In this document: piece by piece, positions 32,711 through 41,636 of the stretch | How the letters are laid out: each line of letters begins with the position of its first letter | How positions within the stretch are numbered: position 1 is the stretch's first letter | Source of the DNA: Bacillus_P idriensis_A | GTDB taxonomy: Bacteria > Bacillota > Bacilli > Bacillales > Bacillaceae | Assembly: GCF_050483325.1 (NCBI RefSeq) | Contig: NZ_JBCMYF010000006.1 | Coordinates: 62,001-126,000, forward strand | Direction: 5' to 3' | Length of the DNA: 64,000 nucleotides | Position numbers and translations under genes: made by a program | The notes under the pieces: model-generated | Told to the model about the DNA's origin: nothing | Databases searched by the model: none | The model's input: the letters and a program-made list of their open reading frames with translations, nothing else

Positions 32711-33500
32711 AGGCTCTTTTCTTAAAGATTGCTGTTTTTAGTGAGGGAATTGGTTGATTCCCTTTTACAGTGCAAAAATTAAAATGGTGGAAACAAAGCG
32801 TGTGGCTGATTGCACCTTACAGTGCAAAAACCAAAATGGTGGAAACATAGCGTGTGGTTGATTCCACTTTTCAGTGCAAAAACCAAGCTGATGGAAACAA
32901 AGCATGTGGTTGATTCCGCTTTACAGTGCAAAAACCATAATGGTGGAAACAAAGCATGCGGTTGATTCCCCCTTACAGGGCAAAACCAAAATGGTGGAAA
33001 CAAGCATGCGTTTGATTCCACTTTTCCGTGCAAAAACCAAAATGGTGGAAACAAGCATGCGTTTGATTCCACTTTTCCGTGCAAAAACCAAGCTGATGGA
33101 AACAAAGCATGTGTTTGATTCCGCTTTACAGTGCAAAAACCAAAATGGTGGAATCAAAGCATGCGGTTAATTCCCCCTTACAGGGCAAAAACCAAAATGG
33201 TGGAAACAAAGCGTTTGGCTGATTCCACTATACAGTGCAAAAACCAAAATGGTGGAAACAAGCATGCGTTTGATTCCACTTTTCCGTGCAAAAACCAAAA
33301 TGGTGGAAACAAAACATGCGTTTGATTCCATTTTTTAGTGCAAAAACCAAAATAGTGGAATCATAACATGCGGTTGATTCCACCTTACAATGCAAAAACC
33401 AAAATGGAGGAATCATAGCGTGCATTTGATTCTGCACAATAACCAAATTTATAGTGGGTAATCAAAAATAATTATCTATGCGAAAACAGCCTTTTTAAAA
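32711..33500. repeat. Repeat element with 13 tandem 52-bp units and conserved flanks
   Basis: TGATTC-type landmarks occur at 32755, 32807, 32859, 32911, 32963, 33013, 33064, 33116, 33168, 33220, 33271, 33323, 33375 and 33427: period 52 (50-52). A unit reads roughly TTGATTCCACTTTTCAGTGC, AAAAACCAAAATGGTGGAAA, CAAAGCATGCGG. Left flank AGGCTCTTTTCTTAAAGATTG and right flank CAAATTTATA, GGGTAATCAA, CTTTTTAAAA also bound the shorter element at 53422-53740. No unique spacers, so not CRISPR. Open frames here are repeat artefacts. Confidence 0.9.
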
Positions 33501-33504
33501 AACA

Positions 33505-33572
33505 TTGACAATGTATGTAAAAAAATATATTGTATTAGGTGTACTATATAAACTAGTACACCTAATACAATA
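33505..33572 (+). promoter_or_regulatory. ytr operon promoter with long YtrA-type operator
   Basis: TTGACA (33505-33510) is followed by TATATT (33526-33531) or TATTGT (33528-33533). Overlapping and downstream lies an inverted repeat with perfect 19-base arms (33528-33546 and 33554-33572; core GGTGTACTA and TAGTACACC) around seven bases. It is centred at the expected transcription start, so a bound GntR-type YtrA would block the promoter. Confidence 0.82.
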
Positions 33573-33612
33573 CGAATAGTTAATATCCCGGTTAAAGAAA
33601 GAAGGGAGACCG

Positions 33613-34002
33613 ATGATTCAGATTGATCCGCGAAGTTCAACAGCAATCTATGAGCAAATCATACAGCAGATGAAAGAGCTTTGTTTAAAGGGAGTATTAA
33701 AGCCTGGTGAAAAACTGCCGTCTGTAAGGGAGCTCTCAACAATGATTATTGCAAATCCAAATACAGTGAGCAAAGCTTATAAAGAATTAGAACGGGAAGG
33801 CATCATTGAAACTTTAAGAGGCAGAGGAACCTTTGTATCTGAGAATGCCCAAATTACATTGGATCAGGGGAAGATGGAGATGATTAAAGAACAGTTGAAA
33901 CCGCTTATTGTTGATGCGGTATATGCAGGTGTGGAAATTGAAATCCTCCATAAATGGATTGAGGAAATCAGCATGGAAATGAGGGGCGGAAAAGATGATT
34001 GA
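33613..34002 (+). CDS. ytrA: GntR-family repressor YtrA
   Basis: 129 residues. N-terminal winged helix of the short YtrA subfamily (IYEQIIQQMKELCLKG, GEKLPSVREL, NTVSKAYKELEREGIIE, GRGTFVS) and a brief helical dimer tail instead of a large effector domain. In B. subtilis YtrA controls the ytrABCDEF operon, which is induced by cell-wall antibiotics and linked to acetoin use and wall thickness. It autoregulates through the palindrome just upstream and overlaps ytrB by eight bases. Confidence 0.92.
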   Translation: MIQIDPRSSTAIYEQIIQQMKELCLKGVLKPGEKLPSVRELSTMIIANPNTVSKAYKELEREGIIETLRGRGTFVSENAQITLDQGKMEMIKEQLKPLIVDAVYAGVEIEILHKWIEEISMEMRGGKDD

Positions 34003-34873
34003 ACTAAAGAATCTTTCGAAAACGCTTGATGGAGAAAAAGTTCTTGATTCCATCTCCCTGAAGCTCGGCAAAGGAGAAATATTTGGATTACTTGGACGAA
34101 ATGGTTCGGGGAAAACAACGATTTTACGATTAATTCAGCAGATCATTCTGCCAGATGATGGAGAGGTTTTGTTTGATGGCGTCTCAATGAAAGAAAATCC
34201 TCTTGTTAAACGGAAAGTGGTTTTAGTGTCTGTTCAAAATCCATTTTATGACAGATACACGTACAGAGAACTAGTACGTATTCTTAAGCCGCTCTATCCG
34301 GATTTTGATGTAACGTACTCAAATGAACTGATTAACAGATACGCTATTCCGGAAACGAAAAAATACCGTGAGCTTTCAACGGGTTTAAAAAAACAGCTTG
34401 CCCTGATTCTTGCATTTGCGACCCGTCCAGCAGTGATTCTGCTTGATGAACCGACAGACGGCATTGACGCTGTAACACGTCATGATCTCCTGCAGCTGAT
34501 GATAGATGAAGTTGCAGAAAGGGAAACGGCTATTCTCATAACATCCCATCGGTTAGAAGATATTGAACGAATTAGCAGCCGCATTGGTTTTTTGGAAGGG
34601 ACATCTCTTACAAATGTGATGGAAATGGACGCAGTAAAAGAAGATTACATGAAAATTCAGGCGGTCTTTGAGGAGGATGTTCATCTGAAAATCAGAGAAC
34701 GGAACATCTCAATTCTAGATTATACAGGTGTCTTTTATACCCTTCTTCTAAAAAGAGATGATGAAGAGAGTCAGAATTGGCTGAGATCATTGCAACCTAA
34801 AGTGTGGAATCAGCTTCCGGTCAATTTAGAAGAAGTATTTATCGCTAAGTTTGGAGGGAAGCGGAGATGGTAG
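33995..34873 (+). CDS. ytrB: ABC transporter ATP-binding protein YtrB
   Basis: 292 residues. Walker A GRNGSGKTT (about 34-42), a degenerate signature LSTGLKKQLAL, Walker B VILLDEPTDGID and switch ITSHR are present, followed by a C-terminal extension of about 80 residues typical of the YtrB/EcsA-like export ATPases. It overlaps ytrA at its start and ytrC at its end, so the three are translationally coupled. Confidence 0.92.
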   Translation: MIELKNLSKTLDGEKVLDSISLKLGKGEIFGLLGRNGSGKTTILRLIQQIILPDDGEVLFDGVSMKENPLVKRKVVLVSVQNPFYDRYTYRELVRILKPLYPDFDVTYSNELINRYAIPETKKYRELSTGLKKQLALILAFATRPAVILLDEPTDGIDAVTRHDLLQLMIDEVAERETAILITSHRLEDIERISSRIGFLEGTSLTNVMEMDAVKEDYMKIQAVFEEDVHLKIRERNISILDYTGVFYTLLLKRDDEESQNWLRSLQPKVWNQLPVNLEEVFIAKFGGKRRW

Positions 34874-35856
34874 GAGGAGGTCTTTTTGAAAAAGAATTTA
34901 AGCAAGTGAGAACCCTTTTTCTCTTCTTGTTTATATTTAATTCGTTCGCATTGCCATTTGCCATTTGGTCACAGTATTCAAGTTATATGGAATTTTTGAA
35001 AAAGCATCCAACCTATACTCTGGAACCCTTTGTCATTCGATTTGGGGAAGATCCGATTCTTTTCATCAGCACATTGTTTCTCTTTTTTATTGCTATTAAT
35101 CAAATGGGAACAGAACGGGCAAAGGGAATAATGGATTTTACTTTAGCACTGCCGTATAAGAGATCGAAAATATTCTTTGTGAAATGGATTTTAGCTATTG
35201 GAATAATCGTATTTTCTACACTCATTTCGCTGATTTTATCAGGAAGCTATATCGAATGGCACGATATCGCTGTTTCAGAGCCTCTGCTCAATTATTATTT
35301 TATCTACTTTTCTTCCCTTACTATGTTTTATACTTTGACCTTGTCGGCAGGAGCACTTACCGGAACGCCATTTGCGCAGGGACTGACAGCAATTAGTGCT
35401 TCTGTTCTGCCGCTGCTGTTTACATTTGTTGTTGGGATGAATGTCGAGGCATTCAAAGTTGTTTCCTATCCAGAGATGGAAAAGTTGTATGAAGCAGGGT
35501 ATTTACTTACTCCGGCTCTTCAATTTTTCGGGGGGACGTTCTTTCGGGAGATCGCATCCGCTTACAGGTTCTATTTCGCCATTCCAGGCAGTATGGCCAT
35601 CATTTTCTATCTTATCGGCTATTTTTCGTTCATAAAGCATCCAAATGAGCGAAACGGCAATTTCTTTTTGTGGAAACAGCTGAATTTTCCAGTTCAATTA
35701 ATTGTTATTCTGCTCGGTGTGCTTGGTTTCAGTTCATTTGGATACGGTATCGCTAATGAAAGTTTTACCGGATATATCTTAGGAGCCATAATTGGTGCAG
35801 CAGTCAGTGTCATACTTGGCTATTACTTGATTTATAAAAAAACAAAGCAGTCATAG
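34867..35856 (+). CDS. ytrC: ABC transporter permease (YtrC/YtrD-like)
   Basis: 329 residues, six or more membrane helices (first at about 15-38). It resembles the ytrC and ytrD permeases of B. subtilis, but only one such gene is present between ytrB and ytrE. The N-terminal KEFKQVRTLFLFLF segment is typical of ABC-2-like permeases. ATG 34867 overlaps ytrB by seven bases with GGAGGG upstream. It probably forms a homodimer with two YtrB ATPases (inference). Confidence 0.85.
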   Translation: MVGGGLFEKEFKQVRTLFLFLFIFNSFALPFAIWSQYSSYMEFLKKHPTYTLEPFVIRFGEDPILFISTLFLFFIAINQMGTERAKGIMDFTLALPYKRSKIFFVKWILAIGIIVFSTLISLILSGSYIEWHDIAVSEPLLNYYFIYFSSLTMFYTLTLSAGALTGTPFAQGLTAISASVLPLLFTFVVGMNVEAFKVVSYPEMEKLYEAGYLLTPALQFFGGTFFREIASAYRFYFAIPGSMAIIFYLIGYFSFIKHPNERNGNFFLWKQLNFPVQLIVILLGVLGFSSFGYGIANESFTGYILGAIIGAAVSVILGYYLIYKKTKQS

Positions 35857-35867
35857 GAGAGAGAAGC

Positions 35868-36566
35868 ATGATTAAAGTTGACCATTTAAGCCACTCCTTT
35901 AAGGTTGGAAAAAAAGGAAATGAAAAAGAAATTCCGGTTCTGAAAGATGTAACACTTGAAGTGAAAAAAGGGGAAATTGCATCGATTGTCGGCAGAAGCG
36001 GTTCCGGAAAATCGACTTTGCTGAATCTTGTATCAGGTTTTATCCCGCCGACAGCCGGAAAGATTCTGGTAGACGGTACACTTGTTACAGATTTCAATGA
36101 GAAAGAGTGGGCAGAGTTCCGGTTAAACACATTCGGGTTTATTTTTCAAAGCTTTCAGCTGATTCCAAGCTTGACGACATTTGAAAATATTGAACTTCCT
36201 TTGACATTAAAGGGCATACCTTCGTCTGAACGCAAAACAATCGTGACAGAGATGCTTTTTCGGATTGGGCTTGAAAACCATTCATCCCATTATCCGAATG
36301 AACTTTCTGGAGGTCAGCAGCAGCGTGTTGGAATTGGCCGAGCTTTAATTACGAATCCTGAAATCATCCTGGCCGATGAGCCTACAGGAAGCCTTGACAG
36401 TGAAACAGAAAAAGAGATTCTTCAGCTGATCAAAGAATTAAACGCTGAAAAAGGCATTACTTTTTTCATCATCACGCATGACGAGGAAGTAGCTGCATAC
36501 AGTGACCGCAGATTTGAACTTCAAGATGGTGTGCTAAAGGAAGGGGGAGTTCCGGTTGAAATTTAA
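35868..36566 (+). CDS. ytrE: ABC transporter ATP-binding protein YtrE (LolD/MacB type)
   Basis: 232 residues. Walker A GRSGSGKST (about 40-48), signature LSGGQQQRVGIGRAL, Walker B IILADEPTGSLD and FFIITHDEEV are all canonical for MacB-type ATPases that power FtsX-like mechanotransmission permeases. It overlaps the start of ytrF, its partner. Eleven bases separate it from the permease gene upstream. Confidence 0.93.
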   Translation: MIKVDHLSHSFKVGKKGNEKEIPVLKDVTLEVKKGEIASIVGRSGSGKSTLLNLVSGFIPPTAGKILVDGTLVTDFNEKEWAEFRLNTFGFIFQSFQLIPSLTTFENIELPLTLKGIPSSERKTIVTEMLFRIGLENHSSHYPNELSGGQQQRVGIGRALITNPEIILADEPTGSLDSETEKEILQLIKELNAEKGITFFIITHDEEVAAYSDRRFELQDGVLKEGGVPVEI

Positions 36567-37890
36567 AGATCAGCTAAACTTAGTGAAACGCAATATGAAA
36601 AAAAACCGGATGCGGGTATTTATGACCATCCTTGCGACAACGATTGGCTGCGCCTTTTTAATAGTTCTTGCGTCTGTTGGATTCGGCATGCAAAAAAGTA
36701 TGCAGGAGGAGCTGTTAAGCGCACAAAAGCTGAATGAAATTCAAATCAGCGGTAAAGAAACAGACGGCAAATATGAAGAAACTCGGGCGGCTCAGATAAA
36801 TGAGCTTGAGAACATGAAGAATGTTGCAGCGGTAGTGAGAAGATCAGGTGTTTCTCAAACTGCTGAAAAAGTCGTAAAGCTTTCAGACAGAACAGCTTAT
36901 TCTGCGAGTCCCATTCTCACAAATATGGAACAGGAGCTCAAAGGGAATTTAGAACTTGAAACCGGAAGTATTCCACAAAAAGACAATGAAGTCATTGTGG
37001 GCTATCACTTCGGGAAAGCCTTGCTTACTGAAGAAGAAAGAAAAACACAGAATGAAATCGATCAAAATTCGGACTCAGCTCTAACGCCGCCAGAAGGATA
37101 CAACGGGGAACTGATTGGGAAAGAAATTGTGTTTTCAATGATCGAGCAAGTAGACGGGAAGCCTGCAGAGAAAAGCTGGAAATTTAAAATTACGGGGATT
37201 GCAAAAGAGCCTGCAAGGGATTACATGGAGGATGCATCTGTCTTTATCAGTGAAAAATGGAAACCTGAAATAACAGCTTTTGCTGAGACGGCAGATGGAG
37301 CTTCAGAATTTGAAATGGCTGAGTATGATCAAGTCCTTGTTTATACAGCAAGTATTGATCAGGTAGAAGGGGTCACTCAAGCATTAAAAGAAAAGGACTA
37401 TCTTGTGTATTCAATTACCGAAGAACTGGATAATTTGAATTTATTCTTTAATGCATTTAAAGCAGGACTGATTTTCATTGGAACGGTAGCAGTACTTATA
37501 GCATCAATCGGAATTTTTAATACGATGACAATGGCTGTGACAGAACGCACACAGGAAATTGGCATCATGAAAGCAATTGGTGCGCAGCCTGGAATCATAA
37601 GAAGAATATTCCTATTGGAAAGTGCATTTATTGGCATACTTGGCGCTTTGCTTGGAGTCGCGCTTTCTTATGTCATTAGTTTGGCTGCTAATTTCGCTAT
37701 CCCACTCATCTTAGAGTCGGTCTCAGAGGGAAGTATGGATGGAGTAAATTTTACCTTTTCTTCTATCCCGCTCAGCCTTGTCCTGATTGCAAGCGGGATC
37801 AGCGTGGGAGTAGCAATTGTCTCTGGTTTGAGACCTGCTGTGAAAGCTACTAACATCAATGTCCTTTCTGCACTGAGACGTGAACTATAA
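36556..37890 (+). CDS. ytrF: FtsX/MacB-like permease YtrF
   Basis: 444 residues. One N-terminal helix (about 20-42), a large extracytoplasmic domain (about 45-295, rich in E, K and D) and three C-terminal helices with the FtsX motif MAVTERTQEIGIMKAIGA. The start is TTG 36556 inside the ytrE end, after AAGGGGGAG. With YtrE it should form a MacB-type complex acting on an external substrate, in B. subtilis associated with cell-wall stress. End of the ytr operon proper. Confidence 0.9.
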   Translation: MKFKDQLNLVKRNMKKNRMRVFMTILATTIGCAFLIVLASVGFGMQKSMQEELLSAQKLNEIQISGKETDGKYEETRAAQINELENMKNVAAVVRRSGVSQTAEKVVKLSDRTAYSASPILTNMEQELKGNLELETGSIPQKDNEVIVGYHFGKALLTEEERKTQNEIDQNSDSALTPPEGYNGELIGKEIVFSMIEQVDGKPAEKSWKFKITGIAKEPARDYMEDASVFISEKWKPEITAFAETADGASEFEMAEYDQVLVYTASIDQVEGVTQALKEKDYLVYSITEELDNLNLFFNAFKAGLIFIGTVAVLIASIGIFNTMTMAVTERTQEIGIMKAIGAQPGIIRRIFLLESAFIGILGALLGVALSYVISLAANFAIPLILESVSEGSMDGVNFTFSSIPLSLVLIASGISVGVAIVSGLRPAVKATNINVLSALRREL

Positions 37891-37931
37891 TAAGAAGCAG
37901 GCCTAATTTGTCTGCTGAGAGGAGGGTTCAG

Positions 37932-38336
37932 ATGAAGAGAGGAATTCTAAATCTGCTGATTGCGTTTATCTTCATGCTCTTATTCTTCCTGCCTGTTAAA
38001 CATTTTCTCAGCAGCGGAATGAATATATCCGTACAGAATTCAACTGGGCACGAGATCAGCGGTCTTGAAATTACGTATTATTACAATGATGAAAAAATAC
38101 TCATTCCTTCACTGAAACCGAATGAGGAGTTTGAGATTAAGATTGTGCCGGATGAGGATTTCAGTGAGAGCTTCATGCAGCTTGTTTACACAGATCAAAC
38201 CGGTAAGCTGAGACAGGAAATGATATTCGGCTACTTTGAAAAAGGGTATAAGGGCACTGCGAAAATAACGGCAAGTTCAGTGAACAGCAAGGGAGTTATT
38301 ACATTCAAGGTGATTGAAGATTTGAATGTATATTGA
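37932..38336 (+). CDS. Small secreted or membrane-anchored protein at end of ytr operon
   Basis: 134 residues: one N-terminal helix (about 6-26, LLIAFIFMLLFFLPV) then an exported beta-rich domain (ISVQNSTGHEISGLEITYYY; YFEKGYKGTAKITASSV). ATG 37932 follows GAGGAGGG. Only 41 bases after ytrF, so likely co-transcribed and perhaps an accessory of the transporter. No family recognised and I know no counterpart in the B. subtilis operon. Confidence 0.75.
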   Translation: MKRGILNLLIAFIFMLLFFLPVKHFLSSGMNISVQNSTGHEISGLEITYYYNDEKILIPSLKPNEEFEIKIVPDEDFSESFMQLVYTDQTGKLRQEMIFGYFEKGYKGTAKITASSVNSKGVITFKVIEDLNVY

Positions 38337-38749
38337 GATTGGCAAGGTTGTATCCTACCTAATCAAAAAGTGCCTGAAATGTACTAAAAGTAGATTATTC
38401 ATGAAAGATTTCATTTACTTGCTGAATCGAGTGAAATACTTGCCAGAATGCTGCTTTTACTTGCCCAATATGGATAATACTAGCCGAAATAGAGGAAATC
38501 CTATCTTTTTTCCAGGATCCTCCTAATTAGTGCGCCGCAGAGCAAGTATTTTGCGTTGTCCTAAATCATGAGAAAAAACGATTCGACAACTATGAATACT
38601 AGTCTGTTTCTGGGATGTGAACATCCGCTCAAGTATTTCTTTATTGCATTCTCCGCCAAAAAGGACTACAATCTTCAATGGATTAAAAAAGACGCGAAGG
38701 CCGGATGCTTTCGTGCTTTTTTGTGAGTTTTTTTAAAGGAGGTTTTATC
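38337..38749. other. Gene-free stretch with ACTTGCC motifs and a weak terminator
   Basis: No convincing gene. ACTTGCC-type words recur at about 38414, 38438 and 38459, with a similar group at 49692-49745. A hairpin with arms AAAAGACGCGAAG and CTTTCGTGCTTTT (38688-38722) could end upstream transcription. Ends in the ribosome site of the MFS gene. Confidence 0.45.
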
Positions 38750-39940
38750 ATGCCGCGTTCTTTATGGCTATTGATTATTGGCATGCTGATCAATGTAACG
38801 GGATCATCGTTTCTATGGCCTTTAAATACGATTTATATTCATGATCATCTCGGCAAATCGTTAACCGTTGCCGGAGTTGTTCTGATGTTAAACTCTGCTG
38901 CGAGTGTGGCAGGTAATCTGATTGGGGGTGTGTTATTTGACCGCTTTGGAGGATACCGCTCCATCTTAAGCGGAATCATCCTGACGTTTGCGGCTATTTT
39001 AGGTCTGGTGTTTTTTCATGGCTGGCCTTCATATATCTTCTTTTTGACACTTGTAGGGTTTGGATCCGGAATTGTGTTTCCTTCTATGTATGCACTTGCT
39101 GGAACCGTTTGGCCTGAGGGCGGCAGGAAGGCATTTAATGCCATTTATGTCTCTCAAAATGCAGGAGTCGCTGTCGGAGCAGCACTTGGAGGATTAATTG
39201 CAGGTTATTCTTTTCAATATATTTTCATCGCAAATGCAGCCTTGTATGCTGTTTTTTTCTTGCTTGCATGTTTCGGATATCGAAATATAGCTGCACGTCC
39301 AGCAGCACAAACATCGATCCTTCAGCAGTCATCTAAAGTGAAAAAGAATGATAAATTTTCTGCCCTTATTATTCTTTGCGCAGGATATGCACTTTGCTGG
39401 GTGGCCTATGTACAGTGGCAATCCACAATCGCTGCACATACTCAGGAGCTTGGCATTCCGCTTACCCAATACAGCTTAATATGGACTGTCAACGGGGCAT
39501 TAATTGTTTTTGCCCAGCCTCTAATGAATACCTTTGTTAAGTATTTTGCTGAATCCATTAAAAAACAGATGATGATAGGGTTTGTTATTTTTATCATTTC
39601 GTTTGCAGTGGTTTCGTTTGCAGATGCGTTCAGCGGATTTATGGCAGCGATGATTATTTTGACAGTTGGAGAAATGCTTGTGTGGCCGGCTGTCCCAACG
39701 ATAGCAAACGACCTTGCACCTAAGGGGAAAGAAGGTTTTTATCAGGGATTCGTCAACAGTACAGCGACAGGCGGAAGGATGATTGGTCCTCTCCTCGGCG
39801 GGGTCCTGGTGGATATGTACGGAATGAACATGCTGTTCCTCGTTTTGATTGGCTTGCTTTTTCTTGCAATGTTCACAACCTCGATCTACGATAAAAAAAT
39901 GAAAGAACAATCTATTAGTGAACCAGCAGTGAGTTCATAA
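38750..39940 (+). CDS. MFS transporter
   Basis: 396 residues, about 12 membrane helices in two halves with a basic cytosolic loop near residue 200. The MFS motif A (GGVLFDRFGGYRS, about 60-72) and a motif-C-like GSGIVFPSMYALAG are present, typical of drug/H+ antiporters. ATG 38750 follows AAAGGAGG; 15 upstream codons are dropped. Monocistronic, ended by a hairpin at 39944. Substrate cannot be told from sequence. Confidence 0.88.
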   Translation: MPRSLWLLIIGMLINVTGSSFLWPLNTIYIHDHLGKSLTVAGVVLMLNSAASVAGNLIGGVLFDRFGGYRSILSGIILTFAAILGLVFFHGWPSYIFFLTLVGFGSGIVFPSMYALAGTVWPEGGRKAFNAIYVSQNAGVAVGAALGGLIAGYSFQYIFIANAALYAVFFLLACFGYRNIAARPAAQTSILQQSSKVKKNDKFSALIILCAGYALCWVAYVQWQSTIAAHTQELGIPLTQYSLIWTVNGALIVFAQPLMNTFVKYFAESIKKQMMIGFVIFIISFAVVSFADAFSGFMAAMIILTVGEMLVWPAVPTIANDLAPKGKEGFYQGFVNSTATGGRMIGPLLGGVLVDMYGMNMLFLVLIGLLFLAMFTTSIYDKKMKEQSISEPAVSS

Positions 39941-39943
39941 GGA

Positions 39944-39975
39944 GAGAGGCGCAAACAGGCGCTTCTCTTTTTTTA
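39944..39975 (+). terminator. Terminator of the MFS gene
   Basis: AGAGGCGC and GCGCTTCT arms (one G-U) and seven T residues. Confidence 0.75.
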
Positions 39976-40048
39976 ATCTTAGGAAGGCAACCGTTTTCAC
40001 AGCATTTGTGATACGATGATAAAAATGGGTTAATGGGTGGGAGAAACA

Positions 40049-41416
40049 ATGTTCAATCAAAGCTTTCCATATGCAAAAGAGATTTTTGAAACCGTTATTG
40101 AAAATGCATTTGCCTGGATAGTGATTGTAGATGATAAAGGGAAAGTCATTTATATGAACGAAGACTATTGCAGATTTCTTGAGGTAGACCGCAATACCGT
40201 ACAAGGACAGCATGTAACGGATGTGATCGAAAATACAAGAATGCATCTGGTCGTTCAGACTGAAAAAGAAGAAATTGCAGATCTTCAATACATTAGAGGC
40301 AACTACATGATTGCCAACCGAATTCCGATTTTTGCAAACGGGAAGATTGTCGGAGCGTTTGGGACCGTTATGTTCAGAGATACAAAAGAGTGGAATGAAA
40401 TGAACAGCCAGGTGAGGCATCATTTATCATCTATTCAAAAATACCTTGATCAGCAGGAGCAGACGGGTGCGAAGTATACGTTAAATGATATTAAATCAAA
40501 TTCAAGAAAAATTTTAGAATTAAAAGAGAAAGTGAAGGCCATTGCTGCAAGTGACAGCTCTGTTCTTTTAAGGGGCGAAAGCGGGACAGGAAAAGAATTA
40601 TTTGCTCATAGTATTCACCAGCTGAGCCACCGCAATGATCAGCCGTTTATTAAAGTGAACTGCGGGGCTATTCCTGAGCATCTGCTTGAATCTGAACTCT
40701 TCGGCTACGAGGAAGGAGCGTTTACTGGAGCAAAAAAAGGCGGAAAGAAGGGGAAATTCCAGCTCGCAAATGGAGGAACCATTTTTCTTGATGAAATTGG
40801 AGATATGTCATTGCATATGCAGGTTAAGCTGCTACGCGTGCTGCAGGAAAAAGAACTGGAGCCTGTAGGCTCGATAAAAAGCATTTCGCTTGATGTCCGG
40901 GTAATTGCGGCAACCAATCGTCCGCTTGAATTGATGATGAAAGAAAATCGCTTTCGGGAAGATCTTTATTACCGCATAAGTGTCATTCCATTTAATATTC
41001 CATCGCTCAGAGAACGGATTGAAGATATAGAGACTCTGGTTAATCACTTCATGCAGAAAATATCCCTGCGCACAGGCAAACGGATTATCGGCATTCATGA
41101 AGATGTGATGAATACCTTCTATCAATATCATTGGCAGGGCAACATCCGTGAGCTTGAAAATGTCATAGAAGCCGCCATTCACCTGACTGATGATGTCATT
41201 ATAGGCATTGATGCCATTCCTGAGTACATCCGGAACATTCATTCCTTCGAAACGGAAGATATTACGTTAAAAGAGATGATTGAAGAAACGGAAAAAAGGG
41301 TCATTATTGCTGCGTTAAAAAAATGGAGCGGCGATAAACAGAAAGCCGCTAAATCTTTAGGCATCAGCAAATCAAGCATGTATGAGAAAATACAAAAATA
41401 TGAGCTTGCGATATAG
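40049..41416 (+). CDS. Sigma-54-dependent activator with PAS domain (ketone-body operon regulator)
   Basis: 455 residues. A PAS sensor (about 10-110, WIVIVDDKGKVIYMNEDYCR), an AAA+ sigma-54 interaction domain (about 145-375) with Walker A GESGTGKE (176-183), the sigma-54-contacting loop GAFTGA (223-228) and Walker B GGTIFLDEIGD, and a C-terminal Fis-type helix-turn-helix (KQKAAKSLGISKSSMYEKI). It lies upstream of an operon with a consensus -24/-12 promoter and a large palindrome, so it very likely activates scoA-scoB-permease-bdhA. The PAS ligand is unknown. The ATG is set downstream of GGGTGGGAG. Confidence 0.9.
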   Translation: MFNQSFPYAKEIFETVIENAFAWIVIVDDKGKVIYMNEDYCRFLEVDRNTVQGQHVTDVIENTRMHLVVQTEKEEIADLQYIRGNYMIANRIPIFANGKIVGAFGTVMFRDTKEWNEMNSQVRHHLSSIQKYLDQQEQTGAKYTLNDIKSNSRKILELKEKVKAIAASDSSVLLRGESGTGKELFAHSIHQLSHRNDQPFIKVNCGAIPEHLLESELFGYEEGAFTGAKKGGKKGKFQLANGGTIFLDEIGDMSLHMQVKLLRVLQEKELEPVGSIKSISLDVRVIAATNRPLELMMKENRFREDLYYRISVIPFNIPSLRERIEDIETLVNHFMQKISLRTGKRIIGIHEDVMNTFYQYHWQGNIRELENVIEAAIHLTDDVIIGIDAIPEYIRNIHSFETEDITLKEMIEETEKRVIIAALKKWSGDKQKAAKSLGISKSSMYEKIQKYELAI

Positions 41417-41455
41417 TCCAGAATTTCGGAATGGAGTCCGGAATTCTGGACTTTT
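41415..41455 (+). terminator. Terminator of the activator gene
   Basis: AGTCCAGAATT and AATTCTGGACT perfect arms with an internal CGGA/TCCG stem, then TTTT. Confidence 0.8.
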
Positions 41456-41507
41456 CCTTTTTCTTATACAGGCCATATCGCCTAGTTCTAATAAAACTTG
41501 TCCAAGG

Positions 41508-41543
41508 TTAGTTTATTTTCCGAAAAATCGGAATATAAACTAA
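41508..41543. promoter_or_regulatory. 36-bp palindrome, candidate enhancer for the sigma-54 activator
   Basis: TTAGTTTATTTTCCGA and TCGGAATATAAACTAA form arms that match at 15 of 18 positions. The site ends about 43 bases before the -24 element, a normal upstream activating position for a Fis-type HTH dimer. Confidence 0.65.
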
Positions 41544-41585
41544 ATCTGTGAACGATTTTTTACTCTTTATCCCCTTTTTTAAAGT

Positions 41586-41601
41586 TGGCACGGCTCTTGC
41601 A
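41586..41601 (+). promoter_or_regulatory. Sigma-54 (SigL) -24/-12 promoter of the scoA operon
   Basis: TGGCAC (41586-41591), five bases, TTGCA (41597-41601): an exact match to the consensus TGGCAC-N5-TTGCW. Start point expected near 41613, 24 bases before scoA. Confidence 0.93.
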
Positions 41602-41636
41602 TATATAATAGCGAGAACAAAGAAGGGAGGATCTTT

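Noticed and set aside
32755..33445. Possible CRISPR array or repeat protein
   Set aside because: The whole 52-bp unit is repeated with no unique spacers, no cas genes are nearby, and the period is not a multiple of three, so there is no constant repeat protein.
39521..39910. 129-codon minus-strand frame
   Set aside because: Antisense shadow of the MFS gene, with His/Lys-rich composition typical of a reversed membrane-protein frame and no ribosome site.
40037..40420. Minus-strand frame ending at 40423
   Set aside because: Overlaps the PAS domain of the activator completely and shows no family features.
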